A stretch of 64,000 bases of DNA from Gammaproteobacteria bacterium MOLA455 (GTDB taxonomy: Bacteria; Pseudomonadota; Gammaproteobacteria; Pseudomonadales; Porticoccaceae): positions 310,001 to 374,000 of the forward strand of contig AZIN01000004.1 of assembly GCA_000511875.1 (NCBI GenBank), given 5' to 3'. Shown here piece after piece: positions 17,697 to 28,328 of the stretch. The notes under the pieces are model-generated. The model was not told where the DNA came from. It saw only the letters and a program-made list of their open reading frames with translations, and searched no databases. How positions within the stretch are numbered: the first letter of the stretch is position 1; each line of letters opens with the position of its first letter. Position numbers and translations under genes: made by a program.

Positions 17697-18468
17697 CTGG
17701 CGCCAGTGGAATACTGGCTGCGGTGAATTAACTGCGCAGCCGACGCTAGTGCGAGAATTGGTTGGTGGTCGCACCAATCGTTCTTTTTTGGTCGCTCAGG
17801 ATGACTTTAAAGCGGTGGTGAGAATTAATACTCTGAATGGCGTTAGTTTGGGCATTGATCGTAAGCGGGAAGGATTAATTCTCGAACTGTTACAGCCAAC
17901 TGGCGCTGTACCAAAAGTACTTTTCCGCACCGATGAAGTATTGGTGAGTGTTTTCCATGAAGGTCGCCAATGGAGTGAAGAGGACAGTCGTAGCACGCAG
18001 CAAATGGCTGCATTGAATCAGCTATTGCAGAGTATTCAGAATGTGGAAATTACTCAGTTACAGCGGCGTAATTATGTTCAGTACTGCCAGGCTTATATTG
18101 ATCAGTTAGGCAGTGCCTTCGCCATCGAGGGGCTGCAGCAAACCATACTCACCGCGGCTGCGGCGATTGATGCTGCAGACTGGCCAGCAGTTATTTGCCA
18201 TCATGATCTGGTGCCGGAAAATATTTTGGTTACCGCGGATGGGCTGATTGTTCTCGACTGGGAATATGCAGCATTGGGTCATCCGGCCTTGGATGCATTG
18301 CGATTTCATAAAACCAATCTGCCCTCTAGCTGCGTAGACACCGAGATGAGGTCGGTAAGCTTGAATGAGAGCTTAAGGCAGCTGGCAATTTTACTCTGCG
18401 GCATGGATGATCTCTGGTCATTAGTACAAAATGAACTTTCTGAGGAAGAATATGAGCAAAGCACTTGA
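17647..18468 (+). CDS. APH/choline-kinase-fold phosphotransferase, probable thiamin kinase
   Basis: Kinase of the aminoglycoside/choline phosphotransferase fold. The catalytic loop [11 protein letters not shown] (Brenner motif HxDxxxxN) and the metal-binding [11 protein letters not shown] are clear in the C-terminal half, and [12 protein letters not shown] is the N-terminal nucleotide-binding turn. The fold is shared with ThiK of E. coli, which makes thiamin monophosphate. Linkage to pnuT and the TPP riboswitch makes thiamin the likely substrate. I take the first ATG (17647); ATG 17668 and TTG 17626 are alternatives, and none has a strong ribosome site, which suggests coupling to pnuT. A separate ThiL would still be needed to reach TPP. 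Confidence 0.8.
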   Translation: MRLSPLSMQLLQQTLANWRQWNTGCGELTAQPTLVRELVGGRTNRSFLVAQDDFKAVVRINTLNGVSLGIDRKREGLILELLQPTGAVPKVLFRTDEVLVSVFHEGRQWSEEDSRSTQQMAALNQLLQSIQNVEITQLQRRNYVQYCQAYIDQLGSAFAIEGLQQTILTAAAAIDAADWPAVICHHDLVPENILVTADGLIVLDWEYAALGHPALDALRFHKTNLPSSCVDTEMRSVSLNESLRQLAILLCGMDDLWSLVQNELSEEEYEQST

Positions 18469-18835
18469 TCCGCCGAAGACACTTAATCCGCTAACGGCAG
18501 AAGAAAAGTATGTTATCCAAGACAAGGGCACCGAGCGACCCTTTGTTGGCGAGTACACTGACACTGCGGATTGCGGCCTGTATATTTGCAAGCAGTGCGA
18601 TGCCCCGCTGTATCATTCGGAAGACAAGTTTCCCTCACATTGCGGTTGGCCGAGTTTTGATGATGAAATTGAAGGTGCAGTGCGTCGTGAAGTCGACCGC
18701 GACGGTATGCGTACAGAAATTCTCTGCGCTGTCTGTGATGGGCACTTAGGTCATGTGTTTGCCGGTGAAGGTTATACAGAAAAGAACATTCGCCACTGTG
18801 TGAATTCTATTTCGATGAAGTTTATTGCCCGCTGA
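18452..18835 (+). CDS. msrB: peptide methionine-R-sulfoxide reductase
   Basis: Reduces methionine-R-sulfoxide in proteins. The 127-aa form starting at 18452 has GAGGAAG 4 bases upstream; an ATG at 18431 lacks a site. Zinc ligands are two CxxC pairs, CKQC near residue 43 and CAVC near residue 91. The catalytic Cys is in [11 protein letters not shown] near the end, and HCGWPSFD is the family signature. It overlaps the end of the thiamin kinase by 17 bp, so it is translated with the riboswitch operon or from an internal promoter. A functional link to thiamin is not expected. Confidence 0.95.
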   Translation: MSKALDPPKTLNPLTAEEKYVIQDKGTERPFVGEYTDTADCGLYICKQCDAPLYHSEDKFPSHCGWPSFDDEIEGAVRREVDRDGMRTEILCAVCDGHLGHVFAGEGYTEKNIRHCVNSISMKFIAR

Positions 18836-19055
18836 TTTCCGTCTTTTAGTCTAACTCAAACAGGGCATTTTATGAGCTTCATTAATAACCCTGTATTGAG
18901 CACCATCCGGTGTATCTTCTAGTACTGATGCCGCCTTCCCCTTACCATAGCCTAGCCCAGAGGCATAGCATTTATAGGCGTTTTCCTGTAGCATGCGCGC
19001 CACTCAAAAGGGGCCACTCAATTTCGAGCTACGCCCATTCGCAGAAAGACACCTT

Positions 19056-20645
19056 ATGATCACCTTTAAAGACCTGGGCCTATCGGCCCCGATTCTCAAA
19101 GCCGTTAACGCGCAGGGCTACGACACACCTTCACCGATTCAGGAAAAAGCTATACCTGCAGTCCTTGATGGCCGCGATGTGATGGCTGCTGCCCAAACCG
19201 GCACCGGAAAAACTGCAGGTTTTACCCTGCCGATACTGCAAATTCTCAGTGCCGGTAAGCGCGCTCAACCAAACCAGGCGCGCACTCTGATCCTGACTCC
19301 CACGCGCGAGCTAGCGGCTCAGGTTGGTGAGAGCGTTGCCACCTACGGCAAGCATATGTCGCTCTCTTCAGCGGTGGTTTTTGGTGGCGTAAAAATTAAT
19401 CCGCAGATGATGAAATTGCGTCGCGGTGTGGATGTATTAATCGCCACTCCCGGTCGGCTGATGGATCTCTACAGTCAGGGTGCGGTAAAGTTTACTCACC
19501 TAGAAGTACTGGTTTTAGATGAAGCTGATCGCATGTTGGATATGGGTTTTATCCACGATATTAAGCGTATTATCAATCTGTTACCAAGACGTCGTCAGAA
19601 CCTGATGTTCTCGGCAACCTTCTCCGACGATATTCGCAAGCTGGCCAAAGGGCTGGTGCACAATCCACTGGAAATTTCGGTCACGCCGCGCAATGCCACT
19701 GCGCCAACAGTCACCCAGTCGGTTTACACCGTCGACAAAAAACAAAAAGCCGCTGTGCTGACGCGTTTGATTCACGATAATAGCTGGGGTCAGGCACTGG
19801 TTTTCACCAAGACCAAGCACGGCGCCAACAAGCTGACCAAACATTTAGAGTCCGAGGGCATTGTCGCTGCAGCGATTCACGGCAATAAAAGCCAGGGTGC
19901 GCGCACCAAAGCACTGGCTGGTTTTAAGGCTGGTGAAATTCGCATTCTGGTGGCCACTGATATCGCCGCTCGCGGTTTGGATATCGAACAGCTGCCACAG
20001 GTGGTCAACTTTGATCTGCCCAATGTTGCTGAAGACTATGTTCACCGCATTGGCCGCACCGGCCGCGCCGGTGCTACGGGTAAAGCTATCTCATTGGTCA
20101 GTGCCGATGAAGTGGATCTGCTCTCGGATATCGAGCGCCTGACTCAGAAATTATTGCCGCGTGAAGTGATGGACGGCTTTGAGCCGGTTCATGATGTACC
20201 GGAAACTAACCTTGATCGTCCGGTTAGGTCCAACAAACAGCGCAAGGCGCTGAACAGTGAAACTAATAGCCGCGGCAAGAGTAAGCCGGATCCAAGAGTT
20301 AAGCGTACCAGCACCTTTTCGCACGGCCCTAAACCCGGCGCCAAGCACAAAACGGGCGGTGGTTCTCATGCTGGACAACGCGAAGGCGCTCGAGATGGCA
20401 ATCGCGCTCGCAGTGAAGGGCGTCCAGTTGCTCAGGGCGAAGCCCGTCATGCAGCATCGCCACAGGGCGGTCGCGCTAGTGGCCCCTACGCAAAAAGCCC
20501 CGGTGCTAATGGTAACGGTGGCGGTGCAGGAAATCGCGGCGGCGGTACTGAAAATCGCAGCGGCAATCGCAGTGCCAGACCTGCACCACGGAGTGATGCA
20601 CCTCGAGGCAACAGTCGTCCGCAACACCGCAGCCCGCGGGGCTAA
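19056..20645 (+). CDS. rhlE: DEAD-box RNA helicase RhlE
   Basis: ATP-dependent RNA helicase for RNA remodelling and ribosome or mRNA turnover. I start it at 19056 because [10 protein letters not shown] is the conserved N-terminus; an in-frame ATG at 18993 adds 21 unconserved residues. Helicase motifs in order: GYDTPSPIQ (Q motif), AQTGTGKT (I), PTRELA (Ia), TPGR, DEAD (II), SAT (III), then [10 protein letters not shown] (V) and [10 protein letters not shown] (VI). The last 160 or so residues are a basic, glycine- and arginine-rich tail with no fixed fold, a usual RNA-binding extension in RhlE. Total 529 aa. Confidence 0.95.
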   Translation: MITFKDLGLSAPILKAVNAQGYDTPSPIQEKAIPAVLDGRDVMAAAQTGTGKTAGFTLPILQILSAGKRAQPNQARTLILTPTRELAAQVGESVATYGKHMSLSSAVVFGGVKINPQMMKLRRGVDVLIATPGRLMDLYSQGAVKFTHLEVLVLDEADRMLDMGFIHDIKRIINLLPRRRQNLMFSATFSDDIRKLAKGLVHNPLEISVTPRNATAPTVTQSVYTVDKKQKAAVLTRLIHDNSWGQALVFTKTKHGANKLTKHLESEGIVAAAIHGNKSQGARTKALAGFKAGEIRILVATDIAARGLDIEQLPQVVNFDLPNVAEDYVHRIGRTGRAGATGKAISLVSADEVDLLSDIERLTQKLLPREVMDGFEPVHDVPETNLDRPVRSNKQRKALNSETNSRGKSKPDPRVKRTSTFSHGPKPGAKHKTGGGSHAGQREGARDGNRARSEGRPVAQGEARHAASPQGGRASGPYAKSPGANGNGGGAGNRGGGTENRSGNRSARPAPRSDAPRGNSRPQHRSPRG

Positions 20646-20711
20646 GTTTTTTGGACTAGAAAATCTCCATCTTATCCGCAACGATTAATAAGCAATTATT
20701 AGGCGCTGCGG

Positions 20712-22307
20712 ATGTATTTGTCACAGCAATCGAGTATTAAAATGTTTGAGCTTCGTCCCAGTCGAGTTATCTCTTATAGAAACGATCTATTGTCCGGTCT
20801 CACCGTTGCCTTGGCATTGGTACCAGAGGCAGTGGCCTTTGCCTTTGTCGCCGGTGTTGAACCTCTAGTCGGTCTTTACGCTGCCTTTATGGTTGGTCTG
20901 ATCACTGCCTGTATTGGTGGTCGTCCCGGTATGATCTCAGGTGCCACTGGTGCACTTGCAGTGGTGATGGTGACATTGGTTGCTGACCACGGTGTTGAGT
21001 ATCTGTTTATGACTGTGGTGCTGATGGGCTTTTTGCAAATTCTCGCCGGCCTGTTCAAACTGGGCAAGTTTATTCGCATGGTGCCGCACCCAGTCATGCT
21101 GGGTTTTGTCAACGGCTTGGCAATTGTTATTTTCCTCGCCCAGCTGAGTCAGTTTGGCGTTGCCGGCGAGCCAGGTTGGCTTGAAGGCACTCGCATGCAG
21201 GGCTCGATTATAGATGTCGCCTGGATGACAGGCGAAGCGCTCTATACCTTGCTCGGTTTAGTGTTTCTGACCATGGCGATTATTCACTTGCTGCCACGCT
21301 TCACCAAAGCACTGCCCTCATCTCTAGTGGCGATTGTCACTGTGACGCTGGTCGTGATGTATTTTGATGTGGACACCAAAGTGGTTGGCGACGTCGCCTC
21401 TATTGCCGGTGGTCTGCCAAGTTTCCATATTCCAATGGTGCCGTTTACCTTTGAAACCCTGTTTATTATTTTGCCTTACGCGATTATTTTGGCCGCTATT
21501 GGTCTGATCGAATCACTGCTGACATTGCGCCTAATCGACGAAATCACTGAGACCCGCGGGCAGGGTAATCGGGAATGTATCGGCCAGGGCGTTGCCAATA
21601 CAGTGACTGGTTTATTTGGTGGCATGGGTGGTTGCGCGATGATTGGCCAGAGCATGATTAATGTGAACTCTGGTGGACGTGGTCGTCTGTCGGGTATTAC
21701 TGCAGCTGTTTCTCTGTTGCTGTTTATTCTGGTGGGCTCTGCACTTATTGAAATTATTCCATTGGCCGCTCTGATCGGCGTGATGTTTATCGTTGTGATT
21801 GGCACCTTTGAGTGGAGTAGTTTCCGCATTATGGGCAAGGTGCCACGCAGTGATGCACTGATTTTAGTGTTGGTCTCTGGGGTTACTGTGGCGACGGATT
21901 TGGCTGTTGCAGTAGTGGTGGGCGTAATTGTTTCGGCATTGGTGTTTGCCTGGGAACATGCGAAATTTATTCGTATCGAAGCCCGCGAAGATCATAAAGG
22001 GTCGACGGTTTATGCCGTTACTGGCCCGCTGTTTTTTGGTTCCGTGACCTCATTTCTCGATCGCTTTGATCCGAAGCAAGACAATGACGATGTGGTAATT
22101 GATTTTGCTCGCTCGCGAGTAGCTGACCACTCTGGTCTCGAAGCCATTGATACATTAGCTGATCGCTATTTGAGTGCAGGCAAAACATTGCACCTGGTTC
22201 ACCTTAGCGATGAGTGCCGCAAGCTGTTGAAGAAAGCGGGCAATATGGTTGAGGTCAATGTTATCGAAGATCCCAAGTATTTTGTTGCCGAAGATTCTCT
22301 GGGCTAA
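20712..22307 (+). CDS. SulP-family anion transporter with STAS domain
   Basis: Inner-membrane transporter of 531 aa. The SulP membrane part (about 20-410) begins with [20 protein letters not shown], the family signature. It contains [16 protein letters not shown] and [13 protein letters not shown], found in the branch that includes many sulfate- and bicarbonate-type carriers. The C-terminal STAS domain (about 430-520) carries [19 protein letters not shown]. The substrate cannot be told; no carbonic anhydrase or sulfur gene is adjacent. ATG codons at 20712 and 20742 are both possible starts; the first is chosen. Confidence 0.92.
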   Translation: MYLSQQSSIKMFELRPSRVISYRNDLLSGLTVALALVPEAVAFAFVAGVEPLVGLYAAFMVGLITACIGGRPGMISGATGALAVVMVTLVADHGVEYLFMTVVLMGFLQILAGLFKLGKFIRMVPHPVMLGFVNGLAIVIFLAQLSQFGVAGEPGWLEGTRMQGSIIDVAWMTGEALYTLLGLVFLTMAIIHLLPRFTKALPSSLVAIVTVTLVVMYFDVDTKVVGDVASIAGGLPSFHIPMVPFTFETLFIILPYAIILAAIGLIESLLTLRLIDEITETRGQGNRECIGQGVANTVTGLFGGMGGCAMIGQSMINVNSGGRGRLSGITAAVSLLLFILVGSALIEIIPLAALIGVMFIVVIGTFEWSSFRIMGKVPRSDALILVLVSGVTVATDLAVAVVVGVIVSALVFAWEHAKFIRIEAREDHKGSTVYAVTGPLFFGSVTSFLDRFDPKQDNDDVVIDFARSRVADHSGLEAIDTLADRYLSAGKTLHLVHLSDECRKLLKKAGNMVEVNVIEDPKYFVAEDSLG

Positions 22308-22340
22308 GGTTTTTTTAGGTAAAGACTGTAAATTAGAGTC

Positions 22341-22374
22341 TCTTTTGAGCGTCAGATATAAGTCAAAAGACGCT
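22341..22374 (+). repeat. overlapping inverted repeats with pseudoknot-like order
   Basis: TCTTTTGA (22341-22348) is complementary to TCAAAAGA (22363-22370), and AGCGTC (22348-22353) is complementary to GACGCT (22369-22374). The second 5' arm lies in the loop of the first, so the pairs interleave. It lies in the 144-bp gap after the SulP gene. Confidence 0.45.
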
Positions 22375-22451
22375 TACCTAAGTGGTAGCTGATACAAATT
22401 TTCAAAGTAATTATGCTAACCTCTAGCTAATAAAGGCTAGAGGAGAGCGTT

Positions 22452-22820
22452 GTGAATACTGTCTTATCCATCATCTTTTTATTGGTTTCCCTCGGGCTTC
22501 TGTGCCGGCCACTGGTCAACCGTTTCGCTCGACGTTTATTATCCATGCCATCCTGGCGCCCCTTTGTCTGGCTTAATCTGGCCATAGGAATCGGTCTTGT
22601 CATCTGGACTAGTTCGGTTCCCGGTTGGGGACAGGAAATTGAGTGGATAGTGGTTTTTATTATTGGTGCTAGTGCCATAATCAAAGGCCTCGGTCTCTGG
22701 GTCTTCCCTGAGTGGTCGAGATCCCTCATGGAAAATTTCCTCGCCCGCTACTGGCTCTTTGTCCTGCCTCTGTCACTTTTCTATTTTGCCCTGGCGATAT
22801 TTCTTTTTTGTCTTGGCTAA
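22452..22820 (+). CDS. small inner-membrane protein, unknown function
   Basis: The 122-aa protein has about four hydrophobic segments (near 1-20, 42-60, 66-85 and 98-120) joined by short basic or aromatic loops. No known family is recognised with confidence. The start is a GTG with AGAGGAGAG upstream, a strong ribosome site. It stands between the SulP gene and the convergent XRE-cupin regulator, apparently alone. Membrane location is well supported; function is not. Confidence 0.75.
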   Translation: MNTVLSIIFLLVSLGLLCRPLVNRFARRLLSMPSWRPFVWLNLAIGIGLVIWTSSVPGWGQEIEWIVVFIIGASAIIKGLGLWVFPEWSRSLMENFLARYWLFVLPLSLFYFALAIFLFCLG

Positions 22821-22845
22821 CCGGCGTTTCTAACCAGTTAGGCGC

Positions 22846-23424
22846 TTATGGGCTGGTGACCACCAGGTAGCAGATCAGCTCCTTTTTGCCGCTGTTCTCT
22901 ATGGCATGGGATAGATCGGCGCGATAGTGCGCTGAATCACCTTCACTCAATTCGGTGCAGTTTCCCCCGGACATTAATTTCCCCTGGCCACTGGTAATAG
23001 TAAGTAGTTCTTTGGTGCCTTCATAATGGGGTGCGCTGGCTAAACTTGCCCCTGGGGCTATACGCAATTCATAGAATTCAATACTTCTTTCCATATGCAG
23101 GGGCGACAGAGTACGGATCTGACATTCTTTGTCATTGCGGAACAGGTTGCTCTTGTCCTCACCGTGAACCACCTCAATAGTTGATGATTGCCAGGCCTGG
23201 TCAACTAGTTCGCCTATGCTCATGCCAAATGCTTGGGCGATTCTAAAGGTGACAGTCAAAGTGGGATTAGCCTGTCCGCGCTCAATCTGGCTCAACATGG
23301 AACGGCTCACACCGGAGGCGGAGGCAAGCTGATCCAGCGTCAGTTTATTTTTTTTGCGCAGTGCCGTGACTCTGCCGGAAAGTGCCTGACTGGTGGGATC
23401 GTTGTCTTGATTGGCTGTGCTCAT
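22846..23424 (-). CDS. XRE-cupin transcription regulator
   Basis: The 192-aa regulator has an HTH_3 domain at about residues 16-72 (LTLDQLASASGVSRSMLSQIERG) and a C-terminal cupin_2 domain at about 110-190 (APGASLASAPHYEGTKELLTI, then the small-barrel GDSAHYRADLSHAIEN). This architecture is common in regulators of amino-acid catabolism. It is divergent from tdh-kbl across 158 bp, so local control of threonine breakdown is the simplest role. The inverted repeat at 23506-23525 is a candidate operator. The ligand is unknown. Confidence 0.9.
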   Translation of the reverse strand: MSTANQDNDPTSQALSGRVTALRKKNKLTLDQLASASGVSRSMLSQIERGQANPTLTVTFRIAQAFGMSIGELVDQAWQSSTIEVVHGEDKSNLFRNDKECQIRTLSPLHMERSIEFYELRIAPGASLASAPHYEGTKELLTITSGQGKLMSGGNCTELSEGDSAHYRADLSHAIENSGKKELICYLVVTSP

Positions 23425-23505
23425 AGGCTACCTCTATACGAACTCGATAATAGCAAATTACTATACAGGATTTAAATCTTGCATAAAGGAATTATTGATT
23501 CTACG

Positions 23506-23525
23506 ATAAGAGAATAATTTCTTAT
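23506..23525. promoter_or_regulatory. candidate operator between the XRE-cupin gene and tdh
   Basis: Perfect 6-bp arms ATAAGA / TCTTAT are spaced by 8 bp in the AT-rich divergent intergenic region. The position suits control of both genes, but no consensus for this regulator is known to me. Confidence 0.35.
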
Positions 23526-23582
23526 ATATTGTCAGATATATTTAAAGGGACAGCAAAGCGGCAGGACGTTAGGGGAAGCACT

Positions 23583-24608
23583 ATGCAAGCATTAGTCAAG
23601 AGGAATGCCACCGTCGGACTCTGGTTAGAAGATGTGCCGGAACCAGAAATGGGCATCAACGACGTCCTGATCAAAATCAAACGCAGTGCCATCTGTGGCA
23701 CCGATATGCATATCTACAACTGGGACAATTGGGCTCAGGAAACCATCCCGGTCCCTATGGTGGTGGGTCATGAGTTTGTTGGCGAGATCGTCGATGTGGG
23801 TTCCAACGTCAATGACTTTCATCCCGGGCAAATTGTCTCGGGGGAGGGCCATGTGGTCTGCGGTCGCTGCCGCAACTGCCTCGCCGGCCGCCGTCATCTT
23901 TGTGCCCATACCAGTGGGATAGGGGTGGATCGCCCCGGTGCCTTTGCCGAATATCTGGCCCTGCCCATGTCCAATGTCTGGGAGCACCGCTCCGATATAG
24001 ACCTGGATGTGGCCGCATTATTTGATCCCCTGGGCAACGCGGTGCATACCGCACTGCAATACGATCTGCTCGGGGAAGATGTGCTGATTACCGGTGCCGG
24101 ACCCATTGGTGCTATGGCTACGGCAGTCTGCCGTCATGCTGGTGCGCGCAATGTAGTGGTTACCGATATCAATCCCCAGCGCCTGGAGCTGGCGCAAAAA
24201 CTCGGCGCCACCTGCACCGTCGACGTGCGCACCGAAAAGCTTGCCGATGTGCAGCGCTCTCTGGGTATGTCTGAAGGCTTTGATGTGGGTCTGGAAATGT
24301 CGGGTAACCCGGCTGGATTTCGCGATCTGCTGAGCAATATGTGTCACGGCGGTAAGGTGGCGATGCTCGGTATTCCCGCCGAAGAAGTGGCCATCGATTG
24401 GAGCCTGGTGATTTTTAATATGCTCACCCTGAAAGGCATCTATGGCCGCGAGATGTATGAGACCTGGTACAAAATGTCGGTGATGATCGAGAGCGGGTTG
24501 GATATCTCCTCGGTGATCACCCACCGCATGGACTATACCGATTTTCAGAAGGGTTTTGACGCCATGAACGCCGGTGAGGCGAGCAAGGTGATTTTGAATT
24601 GGGAGTAA
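23583..24608 (+). CDS. tdh: L-threonine 3-dehydrogenase
   Basis: Zinc- and NAD-dependent oxidation of threonine to 2-amino-3-ketobutyrate. Starting at 23583 gives 341 aa, equal to E. coli Tdh, and AGGGGAAG lies just upstream; an ATG 54 bp earlier adds an unconserved head. The catalytic zinc motif is ICGTDMHIY with GHEFVGE; the structural zinc cysteines are in CGRCRNC...HLC (about residues 93-107). The NAD loop is [10 protein letters not shown]. It is followed 37 bp later by kbl, its pathway partner, in the usual operon. Confidence 0.97.
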   Translation: MQALVKRNATVGLWLEDVPEPEMGINDVLIKIKRSAICGTDMHIYNWDNWAQETIPVPMVVGHEFVGEIVDVGSNVNDFHPGQIVSGEGHVVCGRCRNCLAGRRHLCAHTSGIGVDRPGAFAEYLALPMSNVWEHRSDIDLDVAALFDPLGNAVHTALQYDLLGEDVLITGAGPIGAMATAVCRHAGARNVVVTDINPQRLELAQKLGATCTVDVRTEKLADVQRSLGMSEGFDVGLEMSGNPAGFRDLLSNMCHGGKVAMLGIPAEEVAIDWSLVIFNMLTLKGIYGREMYETWYKMSVMIESGLDISSVITHRMDYTDFQKGFDAMNAGEASKVILNWE

Positions 24609-24645
24609 TGGATATCAAGACTGACTAAGCATTTAAGGAGTCATT

Positions 24646-25836
24646 ATGTACGGTAAATTTCAACACCATCTGCAGGCCGAGTTACGGCAGATTGAAGACA
24701 GTGGCTTAACCAAAAATGAGCGGCAAATTACCTCGCCTCAGGGCGCCAGAGTCTCAGTGAACAGGGGCGCACCTGTGCTTAACCTCTGCGCTAACAATTA
24801 TCTGGGACTGGCCCAGCACCCGGAAGTACAGGCCGCCGCCATCCGTGGATTGGAGGAATGGGGCTATGGCATGGCCTCGGTGCGCTTTATCTGTGGCACC
24901 CAAACCATTCACAAGCAGCTGGAAAGTGATCTCAGTACTTTTGTCGGCAGTGAGGCGACTATTCTCTATCCCTCCTGCTTCGACGCCAATGCCGGGCTGT
25001 TTGAGACCTTGCTCGGCTCCGAGGATGCGGTAATCTCCGATCAGTTGAATCACGCTAGCATTATCGACGGTATACGCCTCTCTAAGGCCAAACGTTATCG
25101 CTACCTCAACTCTGATATGGCAGACCTGGAACGCCAGTTACAGGCAGCGGACGGGACTGGAGCGCGCTTTAAGCTGATCACCACAGACGGTGTTTTCTCT
25201 ATGGATGGCACCATCGCTAAATTAGATGAAATTTGCGATCTGGCGGATAGGTATAACGCCCTAGTGCACGTTGATGACTGTCATGCCAGCGGCTTTGTCG
25301 GCGCCAATGGTCGCGGTACGCATGAACACCACGGCTGTATGAATCAGGTGGATATTATTACCGGCACTCTGGGTAAGGCTTTGGGCGGCGGCAGTGGTGG
25401 CTTTACCAGTGCCCGACAGGAGGTGGTGGATCTATTGCGTCAGCGTTCACGGCCTTATCTGTTCTCTAATACAGTTGCGCCGCCAGTCGTTGCCGGGGCC
25501 ATAAAGGCATTGCAACTGGTAACTGAGTCCAATCAGCTGCAACAGCACCTTATGGACAATACCGCATTTTTCCGTAATGGCATGGAAACATTGGGGTTCC
25601 GGTTATTGCCTGGTGAGCACCCGATTGTGCCGGTGATGTTGGACGATGCGGCACTAGCGGCTAAGTTTGCGGAGAGAATGCTCGCTCAGGGCGTTTATGT
25701 GGTGGCGTTCTCTTATCCGGTAGTGGCTCATGGCAAGGCGCGTATTCGCACCCAGATGTCCGCTGCTCACAGCCGAGATGATCTTGAGTTGGCTCTGGAG
25801 GCTTTTGCCACAGTGAAAAATGAGTTGGGTATCTAA
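24646..25836 (+). CDS. kbl: 2-amino-3-ketobutyrate coenzyme A ligase (glycine C-acetyltransferase)
   Basis: PLP enzyme that splits 2-amino-3-ketobutyrate with CoA to glycine and acetyl-CoA, completing threonine degradation. The protein is 396 aa (E. coli 398). The PLP lysine lies in [10 protein letters not shown] near residue 244. [11 protein letters not shown] and SNTVAPPV are family blocks of the alpha-oxoamine synthases. TAAGGAG precedes the ATG. The terminator at 25882-25913 follows. Confidence 0.97.
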   Translation: MYGKFQHHLQAELRQIEDSGLTKNERQITSPQGARVSVNRGAPVLNLCANNYLGLAQHPEVQAAAIRGLEEWGYGMASVRFICGTQTIHKQLESDLSTFVGSEATILYPSCFDANAGLFETLLGSEDAVISDQLNHASIIDGIRLSKAKRYRYLNSDMADLERQLQAADGTGARFKLITTDGVFSMDGTIAKLDEICDLADRYNALVHVDDCHASGFVGANGRGTHEHHGCMNQVDIITGTLGKALGGGSGGFTSARQEVVDLLRQRSRPYLFSNTVAPPVVAGAIKALQLVTESNQLQQHLMDNTAFFRNGMETLGFRLLPGEHPIVPVMLDDAALAAKFAERMLAQGVYVVAFSYPVVAHGKARIRTQMSAAHSRDDLELALEAFATVKNELGI

Positions 25837-25881
25837 CGTATTTTAGGACGGAGCACTTTTTTCGGGGCCGGGCAGAGGAAT

Positions 25882-25913
25882 AAAAAAAGGACGGGCAAGC
25901 CCGTCCTTTTTTA
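25882..25913. terminator. bidirectional Rho-independent terminator
   Basis: The stem is AAAAAGGACGGGC / GCCCGTCCTTTTT with a 3-nt loop, flanked by an A-run and a T-run. It serves both kbl (+) and the TBDR gene (-). Confidence 0.9.
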
Positions 25914-25961
25914 TAACTACATAGCCCAAATCTGGGCTGTGCATAAGACAACTTCTAAAAA

Positions 25962-28328
25962 CTAGAAGCTTTTTCGTGCAGTGATACCAAACGTGCGGGG
26001 CTGGTTTGGATAAATATTAAAGCTTCCTTCTTGAGCTGGCGTTGGGAAACCACTGGTCATATATTCATCATTAGTCACATTGCGCGCCCAGATAGACAGG
26101 TTTAAGCCGCTTTGTGTGTTCATACCCGCACTTAAGTTAAGAGAGCCGACTTCACGCGTAGCTATAGCTGCAACAGCTGGCGGGAGATTATCGACGATTG
26201 TTACTTCGTCTGCATACTGGTAATCAGCACGAGCGTAAGCATCATTGTTGCCTAAACGGAAATTATAGAGAGCCGAGAGGGACAGGCTTACTTCATGAAT
26301 CCCCGCAGGCTTAGTGCCTGATAGATCTGCGCCTTGAAAGCCTCCACCAACGAATTCATCATAGAGTGGATCCAACAATGTGCCTGCCAAGCCTAACCTG
26401 AGTGATTCTACTGGGTAGTAGACTAGGTCGAATTCAACTCCCTTGGTAGATTGCCGTCCTGCATTGCGGAGCTCAAAACCGGTGCCGTTAAAAATAGACG
26501 ACTGGAAGCCTTTAATTGTTTGATCAAATAGCGCCATATTGAACGAACCGCGCTCAAACACTGCCTTTAAACCCAACTCATAGACTTCTGATTCTTCAGG
26601 GCTTGCAAAGCGTGAACCCGCTGAAAGATTGGGAGCGTTGGTAGTCAACCCTGCGGCTACTAGTGCTGCTAAGTCAGCGGCATTAGGACCTGAGTCCCGT
26701 GACAGATTCCAAGAACTGGCCTTGAAACCGGTGGCGTAGCTTCCATAGATATTGATGCTATCGGTTAAGTCATAAGCTAGGCGAAGAGTATAGGTGGTGT
26801 CACTGTCATCACTGGTATTGCCTTCAATTGCGTTTGGAAGGTTGACCACTGGTGGCAGCGAAGATTGAAGGGCAGATAATGCTCCTACGAAAGCTGCTGG
26901 CAGAGAGGCAAAGACGTTGTTGTTAACTTGACTGACCGTCACTTCTTTTTTAGCCTCGGTGTAGTTAAAGCCGGCGGTTAAAGTTAGTTGCTCGTTTAAC
27001 TGCAGATCAAACTGACCAAATAACGAAGTTGATTTATCGTCTTGAGTAAAGCTATCTTGAGCACCAGTACCATTGGCAAAGAACGTCCCTGCAGGGAATC
27101 CAAATCCAGCTTCAACGGCACCAAGAGCACCAGGAGCGCCCAAGCCGGCAACTAAAAGATCAAAATAGTTTCGTGCCTGTGGTCCCCATAACACCTCAGA
27201 GTCATATTTCACTTCCTCATCGAAGTAAAAGGCGCCGACCATCCAGCTTAAATCACCATCACCGGTTGAGGTAAGACGGATTTCCTGACTGAATGTGTCG
27301 ACATTTAAGTCGTTGGGACTAGTTTGGGTTAATGGAGCGCTGGTAAAGTCGATATCGAGGGCCTCATAGGTGTCACTGAAGCGCTGAGAGGTAATCGATG
27401 TTAAGACAAAACTGCCATAGTCGACATCGATTTGAGCCGAAATACCACCGTTTTCAACCTCATTAAAGGGGTCAATGTCTGTCGCTATGCGATAGGCGAA
27501 GGGTTGATCGGGCACCAGTTCACCACCAAGAAGTCCGATTGCTCCGCCAGTAGGGCCGTTAATCAAGTTTGATACACCACAGCAGACTTCATCGATCTCG
27601 TCGTAATCGGCAATTATACGCACTTCAGTGTTGTCAGTTGGCGTCCATGACACCTGACCGCGCACACCCCAGCGCTCTCTTTCATTCATGGCAGCGCCGC
27701 CAGCTATGTTGGTAAAGTAGCCGTCGCGTTGAGTCATGTTGCCAGATATGTCGAAGCTCAGATCTTCAGAAATTGCGCTTTCAAATAACGCCTTGGTATT
27801 CTTATACCCAATGTTGCCGATACTAGCTTCAATATAGCCACCAGTCTCCCCAGAAGGCTTAGGTGTAACTATACTGATAACGCCGGCTGAGGCGTTCTTG
27901 CCAAACAGAATGCTCTGTGGGCCGCTAAGTACTTCGACGCGTTCTAAACGTGGTAGGTCAGAAATTGCTGAGCCAGCGCGTGAACGGTATACACCGTCGA
28001 TAAACACACCAACAGAAGGCTCTATACCTTCGTTATTTGAGCCGTTACCAAACCCACGAATTGCAAACGAGGTGTTAGTTGATGACTGCAATTGAGATAC
28101 CCGCAGGGTAGGCACAACACTTTGCAGATCAATAATGTCTTGGATTGCGGCTTTTGAAATAGTATCGCCAGTAGTCACTGTGACCGACACTGGGATATCT
28201 TGCAGGGTTTGCTCGCGTTTGTTGGCGGTTACAATTACTTCTTCAATTGCTGCTTGCGCCATGCCGCCGGCAAAAATACTCGCCACTGCAAGAGCCAAAC
28301 AGGATTTCTGTGCACGTATAAGATTCAT
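25962..28328 (-). CDS. TonB-dependent receptor, substrate unknown
   Basis: Outer-membrane receptor of 788 aa. The signal peptide is residues 1-26 (ends GMAQA). The N-terminal IEEVIVTANKREQTLQDIPVSVT is the style shared by many TBDRs of marine and sphingomonad-type bacteria. The plug includes RGFGNGSNNEGIEPSVGVF and RVEVLSGPQSILFGKNASAG; the barrel ends in ITARKSF with a terminal Phe. It stands between tdh-kbl and sdaA, so an amino-acid- or peptide-related substrate is possible but unproven. No riboswitch or Fur-like box is seen upstream. A small palindrome (28355-28370) lies 27 bp before the ATG. Confidence 0.92.
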   Translation of the reverse strand: MNLIRAQKSCLALAVASIFAGGMAQAAIEEVIVTANKREQTLQDIPVSVTVTTGDTISKAAIQDIIDLQSVVPTLRVSQLQSSTNTSFAIRGFGNGSNNEGIEPSVGVFIDGVYRSRAGSAISDLPRLERVEVLSGPQSILFGKNASAGVISIVTPKPSGETGGYIEASIGNIGYKNTKALFESAISEDLSFDISGNMTQRDGYFTNIAGGAAMNERERWGVRGQVSWTPTDNTEVRIIADYDEIDEVCCGVSNLINGPTGGAIGLLGGELVPDQPFAYRIATDIDPFNEVENGGISAQIDVDYGSFVLTSITSQRFSDTYEALDIDFTSAPLTQTSPNDLNVDTFSQEIRLTSTGDGDLSWMVGAFYFDEEVKYDSEVLWGPQARNYFDLLVAGLGAPGALGAVEAGFGFPAGTFFANGTGAQDSFTQDDKSTSLFGQFDLQLNEQLTLTAGFNYTEAKKEVTVSQVNNNVFASLPAAFVGALSALQSSLPPVVNLPNAIEGNTSDDSDTTYTLRLAYDLTDSINIYGSYATGFKASSWNLSRDSGPNAADLAALVAAGLTTNAPNLSAGSRFASPEESEVYELGLKAVFERGSFNMALFDQTIKGFQSSIFNGTGFELRNAGRQSTKGVEFDLVYYPVESLRLGLAGTLLDPLYDEFVGGGFQGADLSGTKPAGIHEVSLSLSALYNFRLGNNDAYARADYQYADEVTIVDNLPPAVAAIATREVGSLNLSAGMNTQSGLNLSIWARNVTNDEYMTSGFPTPAQEGSFNIYPNQPRTFGITARKSF

